A stretch of 11,056 nucleotides of DNA from NCBI GenBank assembly GCA_947448105.1, contig CANFNE010000059.1, positions 1-11,056 on the forward strand, given 5' to 3'. How positions within the stretch are numbered: the stretch's first letter is position 1; each line of letters opens with the position of its first letter. The position numbers were made by a program, and so were the translations under genes. A model generated the notes under the pieces. The model worked only from the letters and a program-made list of their open reading frames with translations, had not been told where the DNA came from and ran no database searches. This DNA comes from Burkholderiales bacterium. GTDB taxonomy: Bacteria > Pseudomonadota > Gammaproteobacteria > Burkholderiales > Burkholderiaceae_C. This document shows positions 1 through 9,100 of this stretch, piece by piece.

Positions 1-44
1 ATCCAGGGCTGCTGGACTGCCGCGGCCTATGGCCTCGCAGTGAC
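1..44. repeat. Palindromic intergenic repeat, copy 1 (cut by the window edge)
   Basis: This is the right-hand part of the same element found complete at 58-124. It aligns to that copy with a constant offset of 80 bp from position 1 (matching 81) to 44 (matching 124), with one difference (T at 10 against A at 90). The left arm lies outside the window. A 13-bp spacer (45-57) separates the two copies. It contains GGCCTATGGCC (24-34) and the outer arm CTCGCAGTGAC (34-44). It has no coding role that I can see. Confidence 0.8.
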
Positions 45-57
45 GGCGGGGGAGTTT

Positions 58-124
58 GTCATTGCGAGCGAAGCGCGGCAATCCAGGGCAGCTGGACTGC
101 CGCGGCCTATGGCCTCGCAGTGAC
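58..124. repeat. Palindromic intergenic repeat, copy 2 (complete)
   Basis: This is a 67-bp imperfect palindrome. The outer arms GTCATTGCGAG (58-68) and CTCGCAGTGAC (114-124) pair with one mismatch. The inner arms GCGGCAATCCAG (75-86) and CTGGACTGCCGC (92-103) pair with one mismatch around a 5-nt loop. A small third hairpin, GGCC-TAT-GGCC, sits at 104-114. From memory, elements with GTCATTGCGAG/CTCGCAATGAC ends are dispersed, non-coding palindromic repeats in several bacterial lineages. There is no T-run beside it on either strand, so it is not a standard intrinsic terminator, but the recD transcript would fold strongly here. It overlaps the 3' end of recD and contains that gene's stop codon (107-109). 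Confidence 0.85.
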
Positions 125-2383
125 GGGGGAATCTCCAGACCCCGTCAGCGCCAACTGCAGCGCCAAGCCGCTGGCGCGCTGCGAAGGCCGCGCGATAGCC
201 GCTGCCAGCGCGCCGGGTTGCGCTTGCAGCAGCGTAAAGCGCTCGCGGGCGCGGGTGATGCCGGTGTAGACCAGTTCGCGCGTCAGCACCCGGGCGTCGG
301 CGCCGGGCAGCACCAAGGCGGTGTGCAAAAACTCCGAGCCCTGGCATTTGTGCACCGTCATGGCAAACGCGGTTTCCACGTGCGGCAGGCGGCTGCTGGC
401 CACGCTGCGCAGGGTGTCGCCGTCCAAAAAATACACGCGCAGCGCGGCCCCCGCGTCGAGTGCGGGCAGGGTGATGCCCACGTCGCCGTTGAACACGCCC
501 AGCGCGCTGTCGTTGCGCGTGACCATGGCCGGGCGGCCGACGAACCACTCGCCGCGCGCTTTCAAAAGCCCCGCCTCGGTCAGCGCGTGCTGCACCGCCA
601 GGTTCAGGCTGCGCGTGCCCCAGTCGCCCTCGTGTACCGCGCATACCAGGCGAAAGCGGTCAAAAGCGCGCAAGACCGCCGTGGCCCAGGCGCTGTGCGC
701 AGCCTGCGGGTCACCGCCGGATGCGCCGGGCCCGGCCTGCACCAGCCGCAGGTAGTCGGCGTAGCAGGCGGGCGCATCTGGGCGACCGTGCACCGCCAGG
801 CGCAGAACCGCTTGCACCTTGTGCTCGGGGCTGGCGTGCAGCGTGCCTGCGGCGTCATTTGCGAGCAAGGCCAGCGCGGCAGTGGCGTCCCCGGCGTTGA
901 CGGCGGTGGCCAGCTTGCCGATCTGGCCGCCAAAGCGGCGGCTGTGGCGCAGCATGACGGTTTGTTGGGCGAGTGCGGACGCGGTGCCGGTGTTGCTGGC
1001 CCCGTTGCTGGCGCCGGTGGTGCCATCGGCGCCACCGGCCAAAAACTCCGGCGCCAGGCGGCACCCGGTCAGCGCCTGGGCGTAGCGGGTGGTGGCGGCG
1101 TCGTATTGGCCCGCGCCTGCGTCCCGGCACAGGTCGCCCAGCACCGCACCGGCTTCGACCGAAGCCAGTTGGTCTTTGTCGCCCAGCAAAATCAGCTTGG
1201 CGCCGGGCGGCAGCGCTTGCACCAGAGCGGCCATCATTTCCAGGTGCACCATGGACGCTTCATCCACGATGACGATGTCCACGTCCAGCGGTGTGCTGGC
1301 ATTGAAGCGGAACTGGCGCGTGTCGGGCCGCGCGCCCAAGAGCGCGTGCAGCGTGCGCGCCGCACCTATGCGCTGGGCAAACGCGGCCAGGTTCAGGCCC
1401 GTGGTTTCCGTGGTTTGGTGTTCCCCCGTTGCAGCCTGGTCCGGGACGGGCCCCAAGCGCGCGCCCAGTTCTTGCAGCGCGCTGTCAATCGACTGGCGCA
1501 GGCGCGCTGCCGCCTTGCCGGTGGGGGCAGCCAGTGCCACGCGCAGCCGCTGGGCTTGGGGCGCCATGGCAAACAAGAGCGCCAGCAGGCGCGCGGCGGT
1601 ATAGGTTTTGCCGGTGCCGGGGCCGCCGGTAATGACGGTGAGGTCGGCGCGCAGGGCCACGGCGCAGGCCATTTTTTGCCAGTCCATGGCGTGGGCGGTG
1701 GCGGCGTCCTGGGGCGCAGTGGCAGCGCCGGGGGCCGCAAGCGAAGCGGTGGAAGCCACCACCTGTCCGCCGGCAGGGGAAGGGTCAAACAACCGGTCCA
1801 GCCACTGCCGGGCGGCAGCTTCGTCCACGGCGCTGTGCTGCGCTGCGCGCTGCCACAGGGCCTGTGCGAGTTGCTGCTCTTGCAGCCAGTAGCGGCGCAA
1901 ATAAAGCAGGGGCGCGGCTGCGGTGCCGGCCAGCACCAGCGGCTGACCTTGGTCGCTTTGCGGAGGCTGGTTCTTGTGTTCGTTAAACACCACGCGCACC
2001 AAGGAGCTGGCGCGCAGCGCGTCCAGCCACAGCGCCAGCTTGGGCGGCAACTCCATCCATACGGACTGCAGCGCGGCGTGGGCGGCGGGCGGCCAGTCCA
2101 GCAGGGCTTGCGCGTCTTTGACGACAGGCGCCAGTGGTAAACAGGTGTGGCCGCGCCCCTCCATCTGCGCCAAGAGCGCGGCGCTGACCAGCAGCGTGGG
2201 GTTGGCGTCCGGTTCCAGTTCGGCCAGCAGCGCGGCCAGCGCGCTGTCCAAGCGGCGCAGCCAGCCTTGGTCGGCCCACAGGCGCAGGGTTGTCAGCAGC
2301 GCACTAGTCGCCACGGGCAGCGCTGCGGCCTGGGCTGGCGCTGGCGATGGTGCCTCGGCAGGTAGAAGAGGATGCTGCGTCAT
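107..2383 (-). CDS. recD: RecBCD subunit RecD, 5'-3' helicase
   Basis: RecD is the superfamily 1B helicase subunit of exonuclease V (RecBCD), translocating 5'-3' on the opposite strand to RecB during double-strand-end resection. The 758-residue product has a Q-motif-like DWQK just before Walker A GGPGTGKT (253-260, Lys259), a motif Ia-like AAPTGKAAARL, Walker B DEAS (from Asp374), motif III LLGDKDQLASVEAGAVLGD, VHKCQGSEF (about 676-684) and motif VI VYTGITRARER (about 703-713). The N-terminal helical region matches the RecB-binding domain of the family. It is longer than E. coli RecD (608): Walker A lies about 80 residues further in, and a Gly/Ala/Thr/Ser-rich insert occupies about 448-472. 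The ATG overlaps the recB stop as ATGA, with GGAGG 4 nt upstream. The last residues, VTARP, and the TAG stop are encoded by the palindromic repeat, so the native C-terminus has probably been replaced. Identity is secure. Confidence 0.97.
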   Translation of the reverse strand: MTQHPLLPAEAPSPAPAQAAALPVATSALLTTLRLWADQGWLRRLDSALAALLAELEPDANPTLLVSAALLAQMEGRGHTCLPLAPVVKDAQALLDWPPAAHAALQSVWMELPPKLALWLDALRASSLVRVVFNEHKNQPPQSDQGQPLVLAGTAAAPLLYLRRYWLQEQQLAQALWQRAAQHSAVDEAAARQWLDRLFDPSPAGGQVVASTASLAAPGAATAPQDAATAHAMDWQKMACAVALRADLTVITGGPGTGKTYTAARLLALLFAMAPQAQRLRVALAAPTGKAAARLRQSIDSALQELGARLGPVPDQAATGEHQTTETTGLNLAAFAQRIGAARTLHALLGARPDTRQFRFNASTPLDVDIVIVDEASMVHLEMMAALVQALPPGAKLILLGDKDQLASVEAGAVLGDLCRDAGAGQYDAATTRYAQALTGCRLAPEFLAGGADGTTGASNGASNTGTASALAQQTVMLRHSRRFGGQIGKLATAVNAGDATAALALLANDAAGTLHASPEHKVQAVLRLAVHGRPDAPACYADYLRLVQAGPGASGGDPQAAHSAWATAVLRAFDRFRLVCAVHEGDWGTRSLNLAVQHALTEAGLLKARGEWFVGRPAMVTRNDSALGVFNGDVGITLPALDAGAALRVYFLDGDTLRSVASSRLPHVETAFAMTVHKCQGSEFLHTALVLPGADARVLTRELVYTGITRARERFTLLQAQPGALAAAIARPSQRASGLALQLALTGSGDSPVTARP

Positions 2384-5300
2384 AAAGCCTCCGGCACCGG
2401 GGTCAGCATGGTTTCTAGCGCGCCCAGCAGCGCCAGGTCCGCAGGGATGCGGCAGACGCCGCGCGCGGGGCCGTGCACGCCGCGCAAATACAAATAGACC
2501 GCGCCGCCGAGCTGGCGCGCTGGGTCGTAGGCGCTGCCCAGGCGCGCTTGCAGCAGGCGGTGCAGGGCCAGCAAATAAAGGCTGGCTTGCACGTCGTAGC
2601 GGTGTTCGGCCATGGACGCTTGCAGCGCGCTGTGGCTGTAAGCGGCGTCGTCCGCGCCCAGGTGGTTGGACTTGTAGTCCAGCACCCAGTAGCGGCCCTG
2701 GTGTTCAAACACCAGGTCGGCAAAGCCCATGAGCATGCCCTGGAGCTGCTGCTGTGCAAGGGCCGGGCGCGCCACGCCGCCCAGCAGATGCTGGCGGCAC
2801 AGGGCGTCTATCTGTACAGATTCCATGCGCTGGGCCACCAGCCAAAACTCCATCTCGGGCAGGGTGACGTCGAGTTGGCTCAGGGCGGCGCCCGGGCCGG
2901 GCAGCGGGCATTGCACCACGTCGGTCAGCCAGGCCACCAGCGCGTCGGCCTGGGCCGCGTAGCCTGCGCGCTCGCAGCGTTTGCGCAGGCGCTCTTGCAG
3001 TGCGGGTTGGTCGGCCAGGGCAAATTGTTCGGCGGCCAGCCATTCGAGTTGGGCGTGCAAGAAGTTGCCCGTTTTGGCGCCGCGGGTAAAACTGTGGCAG
3101 ACGCGTTCGGGCTGCAGCATGGGGGCCGTATCGCCGAACAGGTCGGCGGTAGATCCCACGGGGCCCGGTGCCAAGGGCGAAACCACGGCAAGCAGCGGCG
3201 CGTCTGCGCCCTCGCGCTCGTTGCCTTCATCGTCCGCCGGACGGATGACTTGGATGGGCAAGAGTTCGGACAGCGCGCCCGCCGCCGGGGTCAGGTTTTT
3301 GCTCATGCGCGAGAAGCTGCCAATCGTCCAGTCGCGCTCAAACTGCGCCTGGTAGGGCGCTGCATCGCGCAGAGGGGTGGGCGTTGTGCTTTGGGCCAGC
3401 GGCGTGCGGGCGCTACTTTGCGGAGCGGCTTGCAGCACGATATGGTGCTTGCCATCGGCCAGGGCTTGCAGTGGCCCCAGCCAATCGGTGCCGTCGCGCG
3501 GCGTGTCGCCACCCAGCAAGTGGCCGAGCGCGCTTTTGTGCGCCACGCATTGCTCGTTGTTGCCCACCTTAAGCGCCGAAAACCCCAGCCACACACTGTG
3601 CTGCGCGCGCGTGAGTGCCACGTACAACAAGCGCAGGTCTTCGCGCAGGCGGTCGGCGTCGGCCAGGGCGAGTTGCGCATCGTCGTATTGCAGCAGCACT
3701 TCGCGGCTGCCGTCTTGGGCGGGCAGATCGACAAAGCGCGTGCTTTTGCGTTCTTTTTCGCGAAAGCTGCAGGCAAAGGGCAGACACACCAGCGGGTATT
3801 GCAGGCCTTTGCTTTTGTGGATGGTGATGACCTTGACCAGATCGGCGTCGCTCTCCAGGCGCACGATTTGCGCGTCGCCTTGTGCGGTGCCGTCGTCGAT
3901 TTGGGTGCGCAGCCAGCGCACCAGCGCGTGTTCACCGTCGAGCGTGCCGCTGGCGGTTTGCAGCAGCTCGGCCAGGTGCAAAAAGTTGGTCAGGCGGCGC
4001 TCGCCATTCGCAGCGTTGCGCCACTGGGCGGCCAAGGCGAGCTGGTGCAGGGTTTGGCGCAGCATGGCCAGCACGCCCTGGGTTTGCCAGACGGTGCGAA
4101 GCGCGCGCAGTTGTTCGCTGCGCTGGTCAAAGGCTTCGTCGTTGTGGGCCAGCCAGCCCAGCGTGTCCAGGCTCAGGCCCAGCGTGGCGGTGGCCAGGCC
4201 GGCGCGCACCAGACGCACATCTTGCGGGTTGGCCACGGCGCGCAGCCAATGAATGAGGTCGTGCGCCTCGGGGCTGTCAAACACCGAGTCGCGGTCCGAC
4301 AAATAGACCGAGGCCACGCCCCGGCGCTCCAGCGCTTGGCGCACCGCGCTGGCCTCTTTGCCGGTGCGCACCAGGATGGCGATGTCGGCCGGGCGCAGGC
4401 GCTTGAACGCGGCGTCTGCAGCGCTATCTATGCTGGCAAAGCCGGTGTGCGCGTCCCCCAGCCAGGCCACGATCTGGGCGGCGCACAGCTCGGAAAAATG
4501 CCGGCGCATGTCCAGACTGCTATGGACATCAAGCGCGTGCACCAGCGCCATGGCGGGCAGCGGCCCGTTGGCGTCTACCAGTTGCACGGGCAGGCCTTGG
4601 GCCTGCACTTCGGTAAAGGGCAGCGGGTTGTCTTGCGCCTGCCGGTAGCCAAAAGCGCCGCCCGCTTGGCTGCGCTCGGCCTGGGCAAAACAGTGGTTGA
4701 CCACGCCCACCAGCGCCGGGGTGGATCGGAAGTTGGTTTGCAGCGCGTAGTGGCGCCCGGCAGTGGCGCGGCGCGCTTGCAGGTAGCTGTAAATATCGGC
4801 GCCGCGAAAGCCATAAATCGACTGCTTGGGGTCGCCAATGAGCAGCAGCGCGCTGCTGCGCGCGTTCTGCGCCACCTGGTAAATCTGGTCAAAGATTTGG
4901 TATTGCAGGGGCGAGGTGTCTTGAAACTCGTCAATCAGCGCCACCGGGTACTGCTGCACCATGCGCTCGCGCAGGCGCTGGCCGTGTTCACCGTGCAGGG
5001 CGGCGTGAAAGCGCTCGAGCAGGTCGGCAAAGCCAAAGCTGCCGCTCTGGCGCTTGCGCATTTGCAGGCGCGCGCGCACCCAGCTGGCGGCGTGCAGGCG
5101 CAGGGACACGCCCACTTCGGGCAATTGCGCGCAGGCGGCTTGCAGGGTGGCGAATTCGGCAAATACGCTGGGCGGCGTCAGGTGCGGGGCGTCGGCTTTG
5201 CGCGCTTCTTGCAGGCCTTCGGGGGTAAAGCGTTGCCAGCCTTTGTTGAGTTTTGGCACATCGTCGGCCAGGTCGCCACGGGCCCAGTCTTTGAGGGTGG

Positions 5301-6180
5301 TGAGCCAAGTGGTGTAATTTTTTGGGCTCAGTCGTCGGCCGTCCCAGTCTTTTTTGTGGTTTGCGGTTTGTCCGTCCAGCCAGTCTTGCATCGCTTGCGC
5401 GCGCTCGGCCCAGCCCTGGCGCAAGTGCTGCACGGCGAGGCTGCGCTCGGCGCTGGCCTGGCTTAGAACCTCGGCCAGCGTTTGATGGGCGTTCATCGCG
5501 GGCGTGGCTTGCGGGGCCAGCGCGCGCATGTCGGCCACCAGCGCTTCCACAGTGCGCCAGACGGCCAGCACCTGCTGCAGCGCCGGGGCGTCCAGCGGGT
5601 AGCAGCCTTGGCGCCAGTAGTCTTGCGCGGCTTCGGTGCGCAGGGCTTCTTCGTCGGCTACCAGTGTTTCGTCAAACAGACTGCCGCTGTCAAAGGCGTG
5701 TTCGCGCAGCATGCGCTGGCACCAGGCGTCAATCGTGTAAACGGCGGCCTCGTCCATGCTTTGGGCCGCGTTGTCCAGCGCCCAGGCGGCCTGGCTGCGC
5801 GCCGGGCCTGCGGGGTAGTCGGCCAACAGCGTGGCCAAAAACGGGTCGCTCGCAGCGGTCAACGCGCCCCGAAAGCACTGCGCCGCCTGCAGCAGCCGGG
5901 CGCGGATGCGGTCGGACAGTTCGCGCGTGGCGGCGCGGGTAAACGTCATCACCAAAATCTCAGCAGGGCGCAGGGGGCGGTCAAAGCCGTGCGCCTCCCC
6001 GTTGGCATTGCCGTGGCCTAGCACCAGGCGCAGGTAGAGCGCGGCAATCGTCCAAGTCTTGCCGGTGCCTGCGCTGGCCTCGATCAGGCGGCTGCCCCAC
6101 AGGTCCAAGGTGTCGGGCTGCAGTGGCAGGCTGGCGCTGGCGTCGTGTTCGAAGTCTCGGTCGTGGTCGTGTGCGTTCAT
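2380..6180 (-). CDS. recB: RecBCD subunit RecB, 3'-5' helicase and nuclease
   Basis: RecB is the UvrD-like 3'-5' helicase and the only nuclease of RecBCD. It also loads RecA after Chi recognition. In 1266 residues (E. coli 1180) all helicase motifs are visible: Walker A ASAGTGKT (35-42), LVMTFTRAATRELSDRIR (Ia), DEFQDT (417-422), GDPKQSIYGFRG (from Gly449), QTNFRS (about 479), ITIHKSKGLQYP (about 784-795) and LLYVALTRAQ (about 849). The C-terminal RecB-family nuclease is complete. His1042 (NFLHAQLEW), Asp1155 (GFADLVF) and Asp1168/Lys1170 (LDYKSN) match E. coli His956, Asp1067, Asp1080 and Lys1082, and the 13-residue spacing of the two Asp is identical. The ATG overlaps the recC TGA as ATGA, with AAGGGG 7 nt upstream, which fixes the start and points to translational coupling. 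No catalytic residue is missing. Confidence 0.98.
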   Translation of the reverse strand: MNAHDHDRDFEHDASASLPLQPDTLDLWGSRLIEASAGTGKTWTIAALYLRLVLGHGNANGEAHGFDRPLRPAEILVMTFTRAATRELSDRIRARLLQAAQCFRGALTAASDPFLATLLADYPAGPARSQAAWALDNAAQSMDEAAVYTIDAWCQRMLREHAFDSGSLFDETLVADEEALRTEAAQDYWRQGCYPLDAPALQQVLAVWRTVEALVADMRALAPQATPAMNAHQTLAEVLSQASAERSLAVQHLRQGWAERAQAMQDWLDGQTANHKKDWDGRRLSPKNYTTWLTTLKDWARGDLADDVPKLNKGWQRFTPEGLQEARKADAPHLTPPSVFAEFATLQAACAQLPEVGVSLRLHAASWVRARLQMRKRQSGSFGFADLLERFHAALHGEHGQRLRERMVQQYPVALIDEFQDTSPLQYQIFDQIYQVAQNARSSALLLIGDPKQSIYGFRGADIYSYLQARRATAGRHYALQTNFRSTPALVGVVNHCFAQAERSQAGGAFGYRQAQDNPLPFTEVQAQGLPVQLVDANGPLPAMALVHALDVHSSLDMRRHFSELCAAQIVAWLGDAHTGFASIDSAADAAFKRLRPADIAILVRTGKEASAVRQALERRGVASVYLSDRDSVFDSPEAHDLIHWLRAVANPQDVRLVRAGLATATLGLSLDTLGWLAHNDEAFDQRSEQLRALRTVWQTQGVLAMLRQTLHQLALAAQWRNAANGERRLTNFLHLAELLQTASGTLDGEHALVRWLRTQIDDGTAQGDAQIVRLESDADLVKVITIHKSKGLQYPLVCLPFACSFREKERKSTRFVDLPAQDGSREVLLQYDDAQLALADADRLREDLRLLYVALTRAQHSVWLGFSALKVGNNEQCVAHKSALGHLLGGDTPRDGTDWLGPLQALADGKHHIVLQAAPQSSARTPLAQSTTPTPLRDAAPYQAQFERDWTIGSFSRMSKNLTPAAGALSELLPIQVIRPADDEGNEREGADAPLLAVVSPLAPGPVGSTADLFGDTAPMLQPERVCHSFTRGAKTGNFLHAQLEWLAAEQFALADQPALQERLRKRCERAGYAAQADALVAWLTDVVQCPLPGPGAALSQLDVTLPEMEFWLVAQRMESVQIDALCRQHLLGGVARPALAQQQLQGMLMGFADLVFEHQGRYWVLDYKSNHLGADDAAYSHSALQASMAEHRYDVQASLYLLALHRLLQARLGSAYDPARQLGGAVYLYLRGVHGPARGVCRIPADLALLGALETMLTPVPEAL

Positions 6181-9100
6181 GGCGCGTCCCCTTCGCCATT
6201 CGCGTCCGCCGCATCGGCGCTGTCTTTGGGGTGCAAGGTGGCACGCACATGCGTTTTTTGCCAGTCCAGCAGGGGCTGGTAAATCTCTTGCGCCAGCGCC
6301 GCAAACTGGCCGTCGGCGGCCAGCGTTTCAAAGTCGGGGAACAGGCGGGCCATGCAGCTCTCTTCCACGTCGCCGCGCACTTGTTCGGCGCCTTCGTACT
6401 GGGTGCGTGCGGCTTGCTGCGCTTTGGCTGGCTGCTCGGTAAGTGGTAACCAGGCCAGCGCGGTTTTGGGCGGCAGCGGCAGGGGCGCTTGCATGCCGGT
6501 TTGCCAGAGTTGCAAAAGCCGCTCCAGCGTTTGGCGCGCCTCACGCTGGGGCATGGGCGTGATCTCAATCACGCTGTCACGCCCCACCAGCACGCCGGTG
6601 GCCTGCACGCCGCAGGCTGCGCCCGCCAGGCTGCGCAGCCAGGCGCCCAGCAATTGGCTGGGGCGGGGTTGGGGCTTGGTGGTTTTTTCGCAGAGCTGGC
6701 CGGGGTCCAGGGCCAGCCAGGCCAGGGGTGCGGCGCCCTGCGCATCGGGCGGGCCTTGGCGCAGTCCGTCCACCCAGTCTTCCAGCACCACGTCGCCCGT
6801 CTGCAGGCGCAGCGGCTGGCGCTGTGCGCTGTGCGCAAAGCGCGCCTGTGCTTCGTGCCAGGCTTGCAGCGTGGCGGCCACGCTACCTTGCAATTTTTGC
6901 TGTTCCAGGTCGCCCAAGCCGCGCAAGGGCAAGGCGCCCGCCAGACGCAGCTGGCCCAGCGCGCGTTGCACCTGGTCGGCTGCTGCTGCGGCACTGGGCG
7001 CGGCGGTGGCGCTTTGCAGCAGGTCTTGCACAAGCTGGTATTGGTCTAAGCCGGCTATGGCAAAGCGCTCGTCGTCCAGTGCGTCGACAGCGTCTTCGCC
7101 AAAGGACACCAGCAGGCGCTGGCGAAAAAAAGCCTTGGCCGGTTTGCGCAAAAACTGGGTGAGCTGCTGCAGCGTGAGTGGCACGTTGGGGTTGGGCATA
7201 AATGCGGGCAGGCCCTGTTCTGAGGGTGCAGCGGCGGCGTTTGCCTGGTGCATGGCACGCCACTCGCGGGCGTAGGTGAACAAGGGGCTGTCTGCTTCAA
7301 AGTAGCGGCGGCTAAAGGGCTGCAACGGGTGTTCGGTGGTGCGGCTGCTGACCACCGCATCGCCCCAGCCAGCGCGCAGGTAGTCGCGCAACTGGGCCAC
7401 CAGCACCGAGGCGGGTTGCTCGGCGTTGTCGCGCACATTGCGCCCGCTCCAACTGATATACAGCAGGCGGCGCGCCGACAGGAGCGACTCGAGCATGAGC
7501 TGGCGGTCGTCGTCGCGCCGCGAGCGGTCGCCGGGGCGGGCCGCGCCGGGCAAGGCCATCAGGTCCAAGTCGCTGTGCGTGCTGCGCCGGGGGTAGTCGC
7601 CGTCGTTCATGCCCAGCAGGCAGACCACTTCAAACGGAATGGCGCGCATGGGCATGAGCGTGCAAAAGGTAATGCCCCCGGCCCGAAAGCGCTGCTTGGC
7701 CTGGGGCAGCTCCAGCGCCTGCAGCCAGGCTGCGCGCAGCACGGCCAGTGGCACGCTTTGGTCAAACCCTGCTTGCTCACAGGCGCGCTGCCAGGCCTGC
7801 AGGCCGTCTTGCAAGGCGGCTTGGGCCAGGCGGTCGGCTTCGGTGTCGGCTTGCACCAGGTCGGCGAGCAGGGTGTGGCAGTGCGCTACCCATTCTTGCG
7901 GCGTAGTGCTGGTGCTGGCCACCGTCCACCAGTGCTGCAGCGCGTGCAGCAGTTGCGCCAGCGCGCCAGCCAGTTCGGCGTCCAGGCCGCCCACTTCGGC
8001 ATAGGGCGCAATGGTTTGCAGGCTGGGCAGGGGCGAATCCACCGGCTGGGCGCCGCTGGCATAGCCCAGCAGCATGCGGCGCAGGCCAAACCAGGCGCTG
8101 TTTTGCTCGCCGCAGGCGTCTAGCCCTAAGTCTGCGCGGTGCGCGGCGTTCAGGCCCCAGCGGATGCCCGCGCCCGCCATCCACTGCGTGAGCTGGGGCA
8201 GCGACTCCGGCGCAATGCCAAAGCGCGCGGCCACGGCGGGCACTTCCAGCAGGTCGACCAGCTCGCCCATGCGGCAGCGCTGCGCGGGCAGGCGCAAGAG
8301 CCAGGCCACGGCGGCAATCAGCGGGCTGCTGGCCTGGGCGCCCATGTCGGCAATGTCAAAGGGAATATGGCGCGCGTCCCCGCGCTTGTACTGGCCAAAC
8401 ACCGCGCGGATGGACGGGGCCAGCGCCTCAATGTCGGGCACCATGACGATGATGTCGCGCGGGTTCAGGGGCGCTTGGCCCGCGTGCGCCGGGGGCTGGG
8501 CCAGCGCCTGCAAGAGCTGGTCGTGCAGCACTTCAAGCTCGCGCACCGCGCTGTGCGCGCTGTGAAAGACGATGGAGCGGTCTTGCGCGCCAATGGCGCA
8601 CTCGGGGTGTTCGTGCAGGGGCACCAGGTCGCGAATGCGGTTTTGCACCTGCTGCAAGAGCGGCGTGTGGGGCCCCTCGTCGCTGTCGTCAAAGTAGTCG
8701 ATCTTGGCCAGGGCGAATTGCTGCTTGCTGTGTTCGGCGTCGTCAAAAACATCAAGCTGGCGCACAAAGTCGCGGCTTTGGCGGCCCCAGGCGGCCAAAA
8801 GCGGGTGGGCGTGGGCGTGCATGTCTTGCAGCGGCACGTCGTCCAGCGCTTGGGCTTTGCGCAGGGGCTGGCGCCGGCGCAGCGAGCGCAGCAGTTCGCG
8901 CCCGTCCATGATGTCGCCCCAGTAGTAGCGGCAGGGGTTGGGAATGGCCAAGATCACCTGGCTGTGCGGCGCCAGCGCGGCCAGCGCCTGCAAGGTGGCC
9001 GCAGGCATTTGGCTCATGCCAAAGGCAGTGACGCGCTGGGCCACCGGCTGCGCTAGCGGCGCGCCACTGGCCAGGCGCTGCAAGACCTGCTGGTGCAGGC

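Noticed and set aside
853..869. GTCATTTGCGAGCAAGG inside recD, resembling the left arm of the palindromic repeat
   Set aside because: It has an extra base, no matching right arm, and lies in conserved coding sequence; a chance resemblance.
56..5466. Long open frames on the plus strand opposite recD (56-2140) and recB (2473-5466)
   Set aside because: They mirror the codon bias of GC-rich genes on the other strand, show no recognisable domain, are rich in Ala/Gly/Gln/Arg, and lie opposite genes with complete catalytic motifs.
2835..7404. Several copies of CCACCAGC (GCTGGTGG, the E. coli Chi octamer, on the coding strand), for example at 2835, 2934, 4707, 5535 and 7397
   Set aside because: They arise readily from CTG-GTG type codon pairs in GC-rich genes, and the Chi sequence of this organism is not known to be the E. 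coli one.
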